Shown here: in pieces, positions 37,242 through 47,033 of the stretch
Numbering within the stretch: the first letter of the stretch is position 1
Layout: each line of letters begins with the position of its first letter
Position numbers and translations under genes: made by a program
Source: Oscillospiraceae bacterium
GTDB taxonomy: Bacteria > Bacillota > Clostridia > Oscillospirales > Ruminococcaceae
Reading direction: 5' to 3'
DNA: 57,608 nt
NCBI GenBank assembly: GCA_017461565.1
Contig: JAFTXQ010000016.1
Span: 104,178 to 161,785 of the forward strand
The notes under the pieces: model-generated
What the model was told of the DNA's origin: nothing
Seen by the model: only the letters and a program-made list of their open reading frames with translations
Databases searched by the model: none

Positions 37242-38294
37242 ATGCTGAAATCAGATTTTTACTACGACCTCCCCGAGGAGCTTATCGCCCAGACTCCTGT
37301 TGAGCCACGTGACAGCTCACGTCTTATGAAGATAGACAAAGAAACGGGAGATATCGTACACGACCGCTTCTACAATATATGCGACTACCTTGAAAAGGGT
37401 GACTTGCTCGTCATGAACGACAGCCGTGTATTCCCTGCAAGGCTTTACGGCACGAAGCGTGTTACCGAGGCTTCGCCTCAGGGCGCAACAGGTGCAGCGG
37501 TGGAATTCCTGCTGCTTAAAAGGCTGAGCTTGACCGACTGGGAGACCATGGTGCGCCCCGGAAAGAAGCTCAAGGCAGGCGCAGTGGTAGACTTCCCCGA
37601 GGGACTTTCCGCCGAGGTGTTGGAGACCGTTGAAGAGGGCAATCGTATTGTGCGCTTTTCATTTGAGGGGGATTTCTTTGATATCCTGGACCGCATCGGT
37701 CAGATGCCGCTGCCTCCCTACATTACTGCGAAGCTTGAAAAGAATGACCGCTACAATACTATCTACTGCCGTGAAACGGGCAGTGCTGCAGCGCCCACCG
37801 CAGGTCTGCACTTCACGGATGAAGTGTTCGGAAAGCTGAAGGAAAAGGGCGTGGAGCTTGCGTATGTGACTCTTCATGTTGGATTGGGCACTTTCCGTCC
37901 TGTCAAGGAGGATAATATACTTGACCACAAGATGCACGTTGAGCATTTTTCCGTCCCTGAGGAAACAGCGCAGAAGATAAAAGAGTGCAAGGCACGTGGC
38001 GGCAGAGTTATTGCGGTCGGTACCACATCCTGTCGTACCCTTGAATCGGCAGCAGGGATCAGTGAAAACGGCGAGGTGAACGCCTGCGAGTGCGATACGG
38101 GAATATTCATCTATCCCGGTTACAAGTTCAGGGTGATCGATGGTCTTATCACAAACTTCCACCTGCCTGAAAGCACATTGATCATGCTTGTAAGCGCACT
38201 GCTGGGACGTGAAAAGACCCTCAACGCATATAAGGTCGCTATCGAGGAGCGATATCGCTTCTTCTCGTTCGGCGACAGCACCATCATCATCTGA
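37242..38294 (+). CDS. queA: S-adenosylmethionine:tRNA ribosyltransferase-isomerase
   Basis: Adds the ribosyl part of SAM to 7-aminomethyl-7-deazaguanine in tRNA, making epoxyqueuosine. The N-terminus FYYDLPEELIAQTPVEPRD and motifs LLVMNDSRVFPARL, TAGLHFTDEVF and THVGLGTFRPV-like sequence mark the family. The frame is open from 37197, but the ATG at 37242 follows GGAG by 7 bases and yields 350 residues. tgt, the earlier enzyme of the same pathway, lies 2.4 kb downstream on the same strand. Confidence 0.96.
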   Translation: MLKSDFYYDLPEELIAQTPVEPRDSSRLMKIDKETGDIVHDRFYNICDYLEKGDLLVMNDSRVFPARLYGTKRVTEASPQGATGAAVEFLLLKRLSLTDWETMVRPGKKLKAGAVVDFPEGLSAEVLETVEEGNRIVRFSFEGDFFDILDRIGQMPLPPYITAKLEKNDRYNTIYCRETGSAAAPTAGLHFTDEVFGKLKEKGVELAYVTLHVGLGTFRPVKEDNILDHKMHVEHFSVPEETAQKIKECKARGGRVIAVGTTSCRTLESAAGISENGEVNACECDTGIFIYPGYKFRVIDGLITNFHLPESTLIMLVSALLGREKTLNAYKVAIEERYRFFSFGDSTIII

Positions 38295-38305
38295 CGGAGG
38301 GGTTT

Positions 38306-38794
38306 ATGAAAAACGAATACACCGTTACATGGGAGCTGTACCGCTCCTGGTTCACGGAAAATATGTTCCGTGGAATATATCTTGCTATGATGCTGATGTG
38401 GCTGGCGCTGGGGATAGTTTTGCTGGTGCTGGCGTTTCTGGTAAGCTCGGTGATCTATAAGATACTGTGTGTTTTCATGTGCCTTTTCTGCATCTACCGC
38501 GGTCTTTTCAGAAATTATGTTCTGGTGCATACACAGTACCGCCATCTTGCTAAGATGTATGGCGGTGAAAACTGGATGCGCACGGTGGAGCTTTCGGATA
38601 ATTGCATTACCCTTTCTGAGGGAAACAACAGTGCAGAATTCTCGTATTCCGATATCGCTGATATAAGTGAAAAGGATAACAAGGTCTGGCTGAAAACAAA
38701 GAAAAGAACGGTCATCCGTCTGTACAAGGATGCTTTTGTAAGCGGTTCATGGGAGGAGTGCAGGGCACTGCTTGAAGAAAAGAGGGCATCATGA
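38306..38794 (+). CDS. YcxB-like membrane protein
   Basis: A 162-residue protein with two adjacent membrane helices at about residues 24-62 (LAMMLMWLALGIVLLVLAFL and a second), followed by a cytoplasmic C-terminal domain of the YcxB-like type (ITLSEGNNSAEFSYSDIADI, VIRLYKDAFVSGSWEECRALL). YcxB-like domains are of unknown function. It starts 11 bp after queA behind a GGAGG site and overlaps the next gene by 4 bases (ATGA), so it is translationally coupled to the hydrolase. Confidence 0.75.
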   Translation: MKNEYTVTWELYRSWFTENMFRGIYLAMMLMWLALGIVLLVLAFLVSSVIYKILCVFMCLFCIYRGLFRNYVLVHTQYRHLAKMYGGENWMRTVELSDNCITLSEGNNSAEFSYSDIADISEKDNKVWLKTKKRTVIRLYKDAFVSGSWEECRALLEEKRAS

Positions 38795-39543
38795 ATTTTC
38801 ACATTTTCGGAGAGGATAACAAGCCTGTTGTAGTTCTTGTTCACGGTGTGCTTACCCCATGGCAGATATGGGGGACCCAGATAGAGCGCTTCAAGGAGAA
38901 TTATCGTGTGATCGCAGTGGCACTGGATGCCCACGAAGAGGATAAGGTGAGCCGTTTCGTTTCGATAGAGGATGAGGCTGAGAAGATAGAAAACTTCATT
39001 ATTGATAACTGCGGTTCAGAGGTCTTTGCTCTGTGCGGGCTTTCAATGGGTGGCGTTATTGCATATCGGATATGGAAAAACGGCGTTGTACGAATACAGA
39101 AACTCGTCATGGACGGCGCACCGCTTAAGACCGTACCAAAGCTTGCGACGTGGATAATGACGAATAATTATCTCACAATAATAAATAAAAGCAAAAAGAG
39201 AGATCCTAAGACTCTTGAGGCGTTCAAGAGGGAGTTTCTCCCCGAAACATATCTCGACAGCTACCTTAAGATAGCGGACAATATGGAGGATGAGTCGGTA
39301 CGTAATATAGTAGCCTCAGCCATGTCGCAGAATCTGAGTGCGGATATCGTTTCGGATACCGAGGTCATGTATATTCATGGCACAAAAGGCAACGAGGTGG
39401 TATCTGCAAAGGTCGGAAAGCAGATCAAAAAGTATTATCCGAAATGTACCGTGCTCCGCTTTGACGGACACAAGCACTGCGAGGCAGCTATATATCAGCC
39501 TGAAAAATGGCTGAGGTATGTCGAAGAATTTCTCGGAAAATAA
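38791..39543 (+). CDS. Alpha/beta hydrolase
   Basis: A 250-residue alpha/beta-fold hydrolase of unknown substrate. It shows the oxyanion HGVLTPW region near residue 15, the nucleophile elbow GLSMGG with the catalytic serine near residue 80, and a histidine in DGHKHCEAAIYQPEKW near the C-terminus, as in serine esterases/lipases. No signal peptide, so it is cytoplasmic. It overlaps the ycxB-like gene by 4 bases and is followed 11 bp later by the phosphoesterase. Confidence 0.85.
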   Translation: MNFHIFGEDNKPVVVLVHGVLTPWQIWGTQIERFKENYRVIAVALDAHEEDKVSRFVSIEDEAEKIENFIIDNCGSEVFALCGLSMGGVIAYRIWKNGVVRIQKLVMDGAPLKTVPKLATWIMTNNYLTIINKSKKRDPKTLEAFKREFLPETYLDSYLKIADNMEDESVRNIVASAMSQNLSADIVSDTEVMYIHGTKGNEVVSAKVGKQIKKYYPKCTVLRFDGHKHCEAAIYQPEKWLRYVEEFLGK

Positions 39544-39554
39544 AAGGTGATACA

Positions 39555-40649
39555 ATGCTTGATATAGTAAGGCCGCAACTGCCCGAAATCTGCCGCATCA
39601 TCTGCGTCAGCGATATCCACACACGCCGCAGGGAGCTTGAAAAACTTCTGAAAAAGTGTGGCTACAAGGCAGGCGAGGACTTTTTGTTCATACTCGGCGA
39701 TATACTGGAGCGTGGCGAGGATAACATAAATGCTTTGCGCTATGTGATGAAGCTTGCCGCAAATGAACGTGTTTACGTCATTGAGGGCAACAATGATATG
39801 TTCGTGCATGGACTGGCACTGAGATACGATGATGAGAAGTTCCTTGAAAGGTTCATGCAGAAGCCGAAGTGTTGCTTCGGAGAAATGGCGTCACAGCTCG
39901 GTATAACTGACTTTTCAAAAAACACCTCGGAAAAGCGGAGGGCAGTATATGAGAGCTTTAAGGCGGAGATAGATTTTGTTACAAGCCTGCCCGATTGCAT
40001 CGAAACTGACGATCATATATTTATCCATGCAGGACTTCAGGAACGTCCCGACTGGCAGAACTGCGACAGCACTCAGGTGAAGCTTATCTACCGCTTTGTC
40101 AACAATACAAATCCTGCTGAAAAAACAGTGATATGCGGGCATTTCCCGACCTATGCGCTAGGAAGACACAACAATAATCTACCTATATTCGATGAAGAAC
40201 GCCGTATCATCGATATCGATGGCGGAGCGGGCGTAAAGCCTGCGGCTCAGCTCAATGCGCTTATCATCGAGAGAAACAAAAACGAGTACCAATATCAGAC
40301 GGAATTTGTTCCTCTTGGTGAACCTAAAACGGTTGCTGCTGACCACAAGGGCAGTGGGGGCTGGATATTCGCAGACTATGAGGAGCACCGTTTTGAACGG
40401 CTTCCTGACGATGCGCCCGAGGGCTTTGCGGTGTTCCGTAATATCTACAACGGGGAAACAGGACTTGCTCCCCTCTGTATGAGCGGAGAATGGAACGGAG
40501 TGCTCCATGTATGGGGTAATCTCAATGCGTTTCCGACTGTCAGAAAAGGCGAGCCTATATGGGTCTACGCCGAATACGGCGAATACTGCTGGTGCATAAC
40601 TGCCGATGGTGAGGTTGGAAGCGTACCTAAAAATATAATTGGAGAATAA
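39555..40649 (+). CDS. Calcineurin-like metallophosphoesterase with C-terminal SH3-like region
   Basis: Metal-dependent phosphoesterase of the PPP/ApaH type. Metal-ligand motifs are in order: VSDIHTRR, LGDILERGEDN, EGNNDMF, HAGLQERPDW and CGHFPTYALG. The usual GNH(E/D) has asparagine instead of histidine (GNND), a variant seen in some relatives but which may change catalysis. The last 100 residues look like a small SH3-like domain (WGNLNAFPTVRKGEPIWVYA). The frame is open from 39507; the ATG at 39555 has an AAGGTG site and gives 364 residues. Substrate unknown. Confidence 0.82.
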   Translation: MLDIVRPQLPEICRIICVSDIHTRRRELEKLLKKCGYKAGEDFLFILGDILERGEDNINALRYVMKLAANERVYVIEGNNDMFVHGLALRYDDEKFLERFMQKPKCCFGEMASQLGITDFSKNTSEKRRAVYESFKAEIDFVTSLPDCIETDDHIFIHAGLQERPDWQNCDSTQVKLIYRFVNNTNPAEKTVICGHFPTYALGRHNNNLPIFDEERRIIDIDGGAGVKPAAQLNALIIERNKNEYQYQTEFVPLGEPKTVAADHKGSGGWIFADYEEHRFERLPDDAPEGFAVFRNIYNGETGLAPLCMSGEWNGVLHVWGNLNAFPTVRKGEPIWVYAEYGEYCWCITADGEVGSVPKNIIGE

Positions 40650-40662
40650 AAATATGTATTAA
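40641..40662 (+). other. Expected tgt start followed by an in-frame TAA at codon 3
   Basis: A GGAG site (40641-40644) and an ATG at 40654 sit where tgt should start. The frame reads ATG TAT TAA TTA ATA AAG, then continues open into the whole of Tgt. In relatives codon 3 is a lysine or glutamate codon, so one base change (to TAA) would produce this stop. Confidence 0.8.
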
Positions 40663-41799
<1,137 letters not shown>

Positions 41800-41832
41800 C
41801 AGACAGCCTGAAAGCGTGACGATAATACAATA

Positions 41833-42897
41833 TCACAGTCTTTGCTTCCTTGTCTGACAGGCTAACAGCATACCGCACATTATAATAACGCATAATGACA
41901 TAGTTGCGTTTACGGAAAACGGTTGTACTGTCACGTCACCTGACGGAGCATACACTGACAATACAGGCTCTCCGAGCAAAATTCCAACAGATGACAGAAG
42001 TGCGGTCAGAGCCGCTGCCGGTATCCTCGAAAAAATGAAGCTTTTCAGCGGTATACGTCCCTCGGTAATCGCCGATATCTGCAATATCACGCAGACTCCG
42101 CCAAAGGACAGAAGCGCACCGCATAACGGATAAGCATATCCGCTTGTGGGCACTATGTCTCGCAGACGGCTTATCTCAAGAAAGGTCGGTAGTATCACAG
42201 CGCTGTTTTTAAAGCCGAATAAGGACATTAATGTCTCGGCGGCGCTTTGTATGCCGATCGTTTCAAGCACTGCCGATACCGCAGCAAAGCTCACTATCAT
42301 CACGCATACGGTGAACATCACCCTTGCCGCAGATGTCACAGAATTCACGAACCTTGCCGCACTCAGATCGTATATCGACTCTGAGGGGGCAAGGTCTATT
42401 TTGTTTTTGAAGCGGCAAACAAACAGTCCCACTATCAGCGATGATAAAAAGCAAGCCGCAAATATCACAGCCCCTGCGGCAGCACTGCCAAATACGCCCA
42501 TGCCTGCAATGCCTATCACAAAGGCTGGACCACTGCCGTAGCAGCAGCACAACAGTCGCCCGGCGTCGCCATCTGAAAGTCTGCCGTTTTTCACAAGATC
42601 AGTAAGCAGGCGTGCACCTACGGGATACCCTCCGATATTGGCTAGCAAGAATACAGCGCACAACTCTTCGTCTAGCCGCAGAAGCTTTGACAGCGGCACG
42701 GTGAGTGGTCGGAATACTATCCTGTAAAGTCCGCTGCCCTGAAGATATATGGAAAGCACTGTAAAGGCAAACAGCGATGGTATCATCACCTCAAGACAGG
42801 CGTTTAAAGCATTTCTGACAGCGCTTCCGACAGACGCAGGCTGTGTCAGAAGAACCACTGACGCAACAAGTGTCGCCGCAGATAATATGTATCGCAT
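41833..42897 (-). CDS. ylbJ: Sporulation integral membrane protein YlbJ-like
   Basis: Membrane protein of the nucleoside-recognition (Gate) family, YlbJ type, needed for spore cortex formation in Bacillus. The 354-residue protein has about eight hydrophobic segments and the conserved IGGYPVGARLLTDLVKNGRLS and CCCYGSGPAFVIGIAG stretches. It is transcribed convergently to tgt and divergently from yqfC. In a group seldom seen to sporulate, its presence with yqfC and yqfD suggests retained spore capacity or another envelope role. Confidence 0.88.
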   Translation of the reverse strand: MRYILSAATLVASVVLLTQPASVGSAVRNALNACLEVMIPSLFAFTVLSIYLQGSGLYRIVFRPLTVPLSKLLRLDEELCAVFLLANIGGYPVGARLLTDLVKNGRLSDGDAGRLLCCCYGSGPAFVIGIAGMGVFGSAAAGAVIFAACFLSSLIVGLFVCRFKNKIDLAPSESIYDLSAARFVNSVTSAARVMFTVCVMIVSFAAVSAVLETIGIQSAAETLMSLFGFKNSAVILPTFLEISRLRDIVPTSGYAYPLCGALLSFGGVCVILQISAITEGRIPLKSFIFSRIPAAALTALLSSVGILLGEPVLSVYAPSGDVTVQPFSVNATMSLCVIIMCGMLLACQTRKQRL

Positions 42898-42976
42898 AGA
42901 CCCTCCTTGTTCTGTTTTCTTGTCCTGTTACATATTATATTCCATAAGACAAGTTTAATGACCCTTCGGAGGATAT

Positions 42977-43243
42977 ATGGGAATAAAGGAAACGCTTATC
43001 CGTCTTGGCGACTACACAGGGGAGTCTGCTGTTACGTTAAAGGGAGACCATGAGCTTTGCGCCGAAAACTGCCGCTGTATATTGGCGTGCGATGAAAATC
43101 TTGCGCTGCTTCGTATGCGAAATTACGATATCCGTGTTGTCGGTACAGGGATCACATTAGAAAATTACGGCGCATACGGTGTCAGGCTGACAGGGAAGAT
43201 ACATTCGCTCACACTGGAAGAAAACGGGGGTGATGACGAATGA
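42977..43243 (+). CDS. yqfC: YabP/YqfC-family sporulation protein
   Basis: An 88-residue protein of the YabP/YqfC family, found in sporulation gene sets. Recognisable is the small beta-rich core with LRMRNYDIRVVGTGITLENYG. A GGAGG site (42968-42972) precedes the ATG. It overlaps yqfD by 4 bases (ATGA). In Bacillus yqfC and yqfD are adjacent and controlled by sigma-E; I cannot identify a clear sigma-E promoter in the 79-bp divergent gap with ylbJ. Confidence 0.85.
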   Translation: MGIKETLIRLGDYTGESAVTLKGDHELCAENCRCILACDENLALLRMRNYDIRVVGTGITLENYGAYGVRLTGKIHSLTLEENGGDDE

Positions 43244-44415
43244 CAGGCGGCTTGTTTCTCGGACGGGTGGAATTCTGCGGCATCGGAGGCTTTCAGGAAA
43301 GATTTGTTTCAGAACTGCTTGATAACGGTGTCAGGCTGAGAAAGGTCAGAGCGTCAGGCGGTAGGATAACAGGTGTGATATCTCCGCTTAACTATCGTTT
43401 TGCGGCGGTTATCGCACGAAAACACGGTGTAAGGCTGCGTGCAGGAAAACGAAGAGGACTGTACTTCAGCGCACTTCGTTACAGTCGGCGTGCAGGCTTA
43501 TATGCAGGGTTTATGGTGTTCGGGACGATATTATCCATCGGACAGGCGACGGTTGCGGATATCCGCATAACAGGCGATGGACCTGAGGCACAGATAGTGG
43601 AGATACTGGAGGAATGCGGAATAACGAGGGGCGTTCCCACTCACGGACTTGATGGTTCTCTTGCGGAACAGCGCATAATGCTTGAAGTGGAGAATGTAGC
43701 ATGGGTGGACGTCTCATGCGTAGGCAGCCGTGTCAGTGTTAATGTGGAAAGCGGCACACCAAAGCCTGACATCATAGATGATGCTCAGCCCTGCAATATT
43801 GTTTCGGTGCGTGACGCAATGGTAGTCGACACCGTGGTACGCAAGGGGCAGGCTGTTACGCAGATCGGCAGCGGCGTTCACAAGGGCGGACTGCTGGTCA
43901 GCGGTACTGTTGCGGATGGCTCGGGAGAGTTGTTGTATCTTCATGCAAATGCCGAGGTGATAGGAGAGTTTACTGAGACACGTGAGTTTTTTGTGCCCTA
44001 TAATGAAACGGTAAAGATTGCGGACGGTGAGCAGACTCAGTTCCGTTATCTCGCTTTAGGAGAGGACATATATCCGCTGTTTTTCGGCGAAGCTTATGCC
44101 GAGGACTCGCTTTACAGTGAACAGACCGAGGTGCTGGATATATTAGGCGCCGAAACTCCTTTCAGACTTATTACAGGAACCTTTACAAAATACCGTGACA
44201 GAGAAGTCGTACGCAGTGACGACGATTGCCTGAGAGAGCTAAAAAAGCTGAAAGAACGTTTTGAGGAGAATTTCTATCCGGAATTTGACATGATAGATGA
44301 GGTTGCAAAATATCAGCCGGAAAAAGAGGGGATACGGCTGGTCGTGGATTATACCCTAAGGGGAAATATTGCACAGACCGTACCAATAGAGGTGGAGCTT
44401 GCGGAAATGAGTTAG
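43240..44415 (+). CDS. yqfD: Sporulation protein YqfD
   Basis: A 391-residue membrane protein of the YqfD family, required late in sporulation. The N-terminal cytoplasmic part (about residues 1-85) is followed by one membrane helix near residue 90 (YAGFMVFGTILSIG) and a large extracytoplasmic region with the conserved GVPTHGLDG, LEVENVAWVDVSCVGSRV-like stretch and VVRKGQAVTQIGSGVHKGGL-like lipoyl-type motif (quoted in part). It is translationally coupled to yqfC and ends before a strong terminator. In Bacillus phoH follows; here ylxM-ffh does. Confidence 0.88.
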   Translation: MTGGLFLGRVEFCGIGGFQERFVSELLDNGVRLRKVRASGGRITGVISPLNYRFAAVIARKHGVRLRAGKRRGLYFSALRYSRRAGLYAGFMVFGTILSIGQATVADIRITGDGPEAQIVEILEECGITRGVPTHGLDGSLAEQRIMLEVENVAWVDVSCVGSRVSVNVESGTPKPDIIDDAQPCNIVSVRDAMVVDTVVRKGQAVTQIGSGVHKGGLLVSGTVADGSGELLYLHANAEVIGEFTETREFFVPYNETVKIADGEQTQFRYLALGEDIYPLFFGEAYAEDSLYSEQTEVLDILGAETPFRLITGTFTKYRDREVVRSDDDCLRELKKLKERFEENFYPEFDMIDEVAKYQPEKEGIRLVVDYTLRGNIAQTVPIEVELAEMS

Positions 44416-44446
44416 CGTTATGACGTCGAAATGTACAAACTATAAT

Positions 44447-44491
44447 AAATTCCCGTGTTTTTTGTGTGAAAATACGGGAATTTTTATTTTT
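44447..44491 (+). terminator. Intrinsic terminator of yqfCD
   Basis: 10-bp stem AAATTCCCGT (44447-44456) / ACGGGAATTT (44474-44483), loop 17, followed by TTATTTTT. Confidence 0.85.
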
Positions 44492-44495
44492 CCGC

Positions 44496-44524
44496 TTGAC
44501 AAATACAATATAATCTGATATAAT
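44496..44524 (+). promoter_or_regulatory. Sigma-A promoter of ylxM-ffh
   Basis: Consensus TTGACA (44496-44501) and TATAAT (44519-44524), 17-bp spacer. Confidence 0.92.
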
Positions 44525-44585
44525 ACCAATGTTGCTGTAAAGTAATTTTACTTTCCACTGTTTGACAGGCAGAAAGGCGGTATTT

Positions 44586-44933
44586 ATGGAACGTAGCTTT
44601 GATACGGTCATACTGCTGGATATCTATGGCGAGCTGCTGGCAAACTCCCAGCGTGAAGCGCTGGATATGCGTTATAATGCCGACCTGTCACTTTCCGAAA
44701 TAGCGGAGGAAATGGGCGGCGTCACAAGACAGAGCGTGCTTTACTCCATCAAAAAGGGAGAGCAGAAGCTGCAGGAGCTTGAAAATAAGCTTGGCTTCGC
44801 TGAAAGGCTCAATACTCTCTCAGCAAAGCTTGACAAGGCAGATGCGCTGCTGACCGCTATGTCAGCCGAAAACAGCGACGCACGACTGGATGAGATAAAG
44901 GATATCCTTTCTTCTGTAAGAAAAGGATTATGA
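44586..44933 (+). CDS. ylxM: YlxM-like DNA-binding protein
   Basis: UPF0122 (YlxM/p13) protein, linked to the signal recognition particle genes throughout Firmicutes. The sigma-70 region 4-like helix-turn-helix is QREALDMRYNADLSLSEIAE followed by VTRQSVLYSIKKGEQKL. The frame is open from a TTG at 44562, but the ATG at 44586 has an AAAGGCGG site and gives 115 residues. ffh follows 24 bp later. Confidence 0.92.
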   Translation: MERSFDTVILLDIYGELLANSQREALDMRYNADLSLSEIAEEMGGVTRQSVLYSIKKGEQKLQELENKLGFAERLNTLSAKLDKADALLTAMSAENSDARLDEIKDILSSVRKGL

Positions 44934-44957
44934 TATATGGGGCTGTGAGGTGAGGAT

Positions 44958-46349
44958 ATGGCTTTTGAAGGACTTTCGGGAAAGCTCAACAACGTATTCA
45001 GCAAGCTGAAGGGACGTGGCAAGCTCAACGAAAAGGACATCAAGGCGGCTATGCGTGAGGTGCGTATGGCACTGCTTGACGCTGACGTGAACTACAAGGT
45101 CGCTAAGGATTTTGTGGCAAAGGTAAGCGAAAAGGCAGTAGGCGAGCAAGTGATGGAAAGCCTTACTCCCGCTCAGCAGGTGATAGATATAGTTCACCGT
45201 GAGCTTATAGACCTTATGGGAAACACCACCGCAAGACTGGATTTCCCCTCAAAGCCCCCCTGCGTTATCATGATGTGCGGACTTCAGGGTGCAGGTAAGA
45301 CCACCCACTGTGCAAAGCTTGCAAAGCATCTCATTGCACAGAACAGACGTCCCCTGCTGGTAGCCTGCGACGTTTACCGTCCTGCCGCTATCGATCAGCT
45401 TAAGATCGTTGGTGAAAAGGCAGGCGCTCATGTTTTTGAGATGGGTCAGATAGACCCCGTGAAGATCGCAAAAGAGGGTATTAAATACGCCAAGGACAAC
45501 GGCTTTGATGTTGTGATGCTTGATACCGCAGGCCGTCTGCATATAGACGAAACGCTGATGGAAGAGCTTGAAAATATCAAGAGAGAAACAAACCCCAATG
45601 AGATACTGCTGGTGGTTGACTCCATGACAGGTCAGGACGCAGTTAACGTTGCGGAGAGTTTCAACAACACACTTGATATCACGGGCGTTATCCTCACAAA
45701 GCTGGACGGCGACACCAGAGGCGGTGCGGCGCTTACCGTACTTGCTATCACAGGCAAGCCGATAAAGTTTGCGGGTATCGGCGAGAAGATAGACGATATC
45801 GAGCCTTTTTACCCGGACAGAATGGCAAGCCGTATCCTCGGCATGGGCGATGTGCTGACGCTTATCGACAAGGCAAAGAGCGCCATCGATGAAAAGGCAG
45901 CCATGAAGACCATGCAGAAGATGCAGGAAAATAAATTCGACCTGAACGATCTGTATGCACAGTTCGAGCAGATAGAGAAGATGGGAAGCATCTCTTCAAT
46001 ACTGAAGATGATCCCGGGCGCAAACAAGATCGACGAAAGCCAGATCGACGAGCGCAAGATGCCCCGTACAAAGGCTATAATCTCCTCCATGACCAAAAAG
46101 GAGCGTGAAAAGCCTTCCATAATCGATGCGAAGCGCAAGCGCAGGATCGCAGCGGGCAGTGGCACAAAGGTCGAGGACGTAAATCAGCTTCTTAAGCAGT
46201 TCGATCAGATGCAGAAGATGATGAAGCAGATGGGCATGACTGGCAAGGGCAAAAAGAAAATGCGCATCCCCATGAATATGATGAAGCAGATGGGCAACAT
46301 GGGCGGCGGAATGGGCGGCTTCGGCGGACCCGGCGGCTTCCCGATGTAA
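44958..46349 (+). CDS. ffh: Signal recognition particle GTPase Ffh
   Basis: Targets signal-peptide proteins to the membrane. N domain (residues about 1-100), G domain with GLQGAGKTTHCAKLAKHL, DTAGRLHI and TKLDGDTRGG, and a methionine-rich M domain ending in a glycine/methionine tail. Its 463 residues are normal. The SRP RNA gene is not seen nearby. It lies in the ylxM-ffh-rpsP-khpA operon. Confidence 0.97.
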   Translation: MAFEGLSGKLNNVFSKLKGRGKLNEKDIKAAMREVRMALLDADVNYKVAKDFVAKVSEKAVGEQVMESLTPAQQVIDIVHRELIDLMGNTTARLDFPSKPPCVIMMCGLQGAGKTTHCAKLAKHLIAQNRRPLLVACDVYRPAAIDQLKIVGEKAGAHVFEMGQIDPVKIAKEGIKYAKDNGFDVVMLDTAGRLHIDETLMEELENIKRETNPNEILLVVDSMTGQDAVNVAESFNNTLDITGVILTKLDGDTRGGAALTVLAITGKPIKFAGIGEKIDDIEPFYPDRMASRILGMGDVLTLIDKAKSAIDEKAAMKTMQKMQENKFDLNDLYAQFEQIEKMGSISSILKMIPGANKIDESQIDERKMPRTKAIISSMTKKEREKPSIIDAKRKRRIAAGSGTKVEDVNQLLKQFDQMQKMMKQMGMTGKGKKKMRIPMNMMKQMGNMGGGMGGFGGPGGFPM

Positions 46350-46410
46350 AATGATGATTCATAGCGGTCACCGCTTTGATATTAAAAATCTATGAAAGGA
46401 GAAAACTAAA

Positions 46411-46638
46411 ATGGCAGTAAAGATCAGACTGAGAAGAATGGGCGCTAAGAAGGCTCCTTTCTATCGTGTAGTTGTTGCTGACTCCCGTTACCCCAGAGAT
46501 GGTCGTTTCATCGAGGAGATCGGCTACTATGATCCCACTAAGGAGCCCGCTATCGTTAAGATCGATATGGACAAGGCTAACGAGTGGATCAAGAAGGGCG
46601 CACAGCCTACCGAAACTGTTAAGAGACTGATGAAGTAA
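46411..46638 (+). CDS. rpsP: 30S ribosomal protein S16
   Basis: Small-subunit assembly protein; 75 residues with the family start [20 protein letters not shown] and the [14 protein letters not shown] segment. AAAGGAG precedes the ATG. It is followed by khpA as in many Firmicutes; rimM and trmD do not follow here. Confidence 0.97.
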   Translation: MAVKIRLRRMGAKKAPFYRVVVADSRYPRDGRFIEEIGYYDPTKEPAIVKIDMDKANEWIKKGAQPTETVKRLMK

Positions 46639-46699
46639 TTGACAGCAAGGTTTGCGGGCATTCGCCCGTTTGAACGATCACCCCAAGGAGGGATAATAT

Positions 46700-46933
46700 A
46701 TGAAAGAGCTTCTGACAACTATCGCTTCTGCCCTTGTAGAGGACAAGAATGCGGTACAGGTCACTGCCGATGAGCCGGATGCAGAGGGCGTTGTGGTATA
46801 TCATCTCCACGTTGCTCCCGACGATATGGGCAGAGTAATCGGCAAGCAGGGAAGGATCGCCAAGGCTATCCGTACTGTAATGCGTGCAGGCGCAGTCAGA
46901 GCCGATGAGAAGATCTCCGTTGAGATCGATTGA
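46700..46933 (+). CDS. khpA: KH-domain RNA-binding protein KhpA
   Basis: Small (77-residue) single KH-domain protein (YlqC), which pairs with KhpB to bind RNA and affect cell elongation and division. The KH signature is VIGKQGRIAKAIRTVMRAG. An AAGGAGG site precedes the ATG. It is the last gene before a strong terminator. Confidence 0.95.
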   Translation: MKELLTTIASALVEDKNAVQVTADEPDAEGVVVYHLHVAPDDMGRVIGKQGRIAKAIRTVMRAGAVRADEKISVEID

Positions 46934-46938
46934 TGCAT

Positions 46939-46968
46939 AAAAAACCGCCTTATCTCGGCGGTTTTTTT
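46939..46968 (+). terminator. Intrinsic terminator of ylxM-ffh-rpsP-khpA
   Basis: Perfect 11-bp stem AAAAAACCGCC / GGCGGTTTTTT with a 7-base loop and T-run. Confidence 0.93.
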
Positions 46969-46979
46969 ATGCTTTGAAA

Positions 46980-47018
46980 TTATAAAAATGACTGCCAGTA
47001 TGAAAGATTGGCAGCCAT
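46980..47018 (-). terminator. Terminator of rnr
   Basis: Minus-strand 10-bp stem ATGGCTGCCA / TGGCAGTCAT (one G-U) followed by TTTTATA, 15 bases after the rnr stop; also T-rich on the other side. Confidence 0.8.
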
Positions 47019-47033
47019 TTTTGTTTGTTGATA

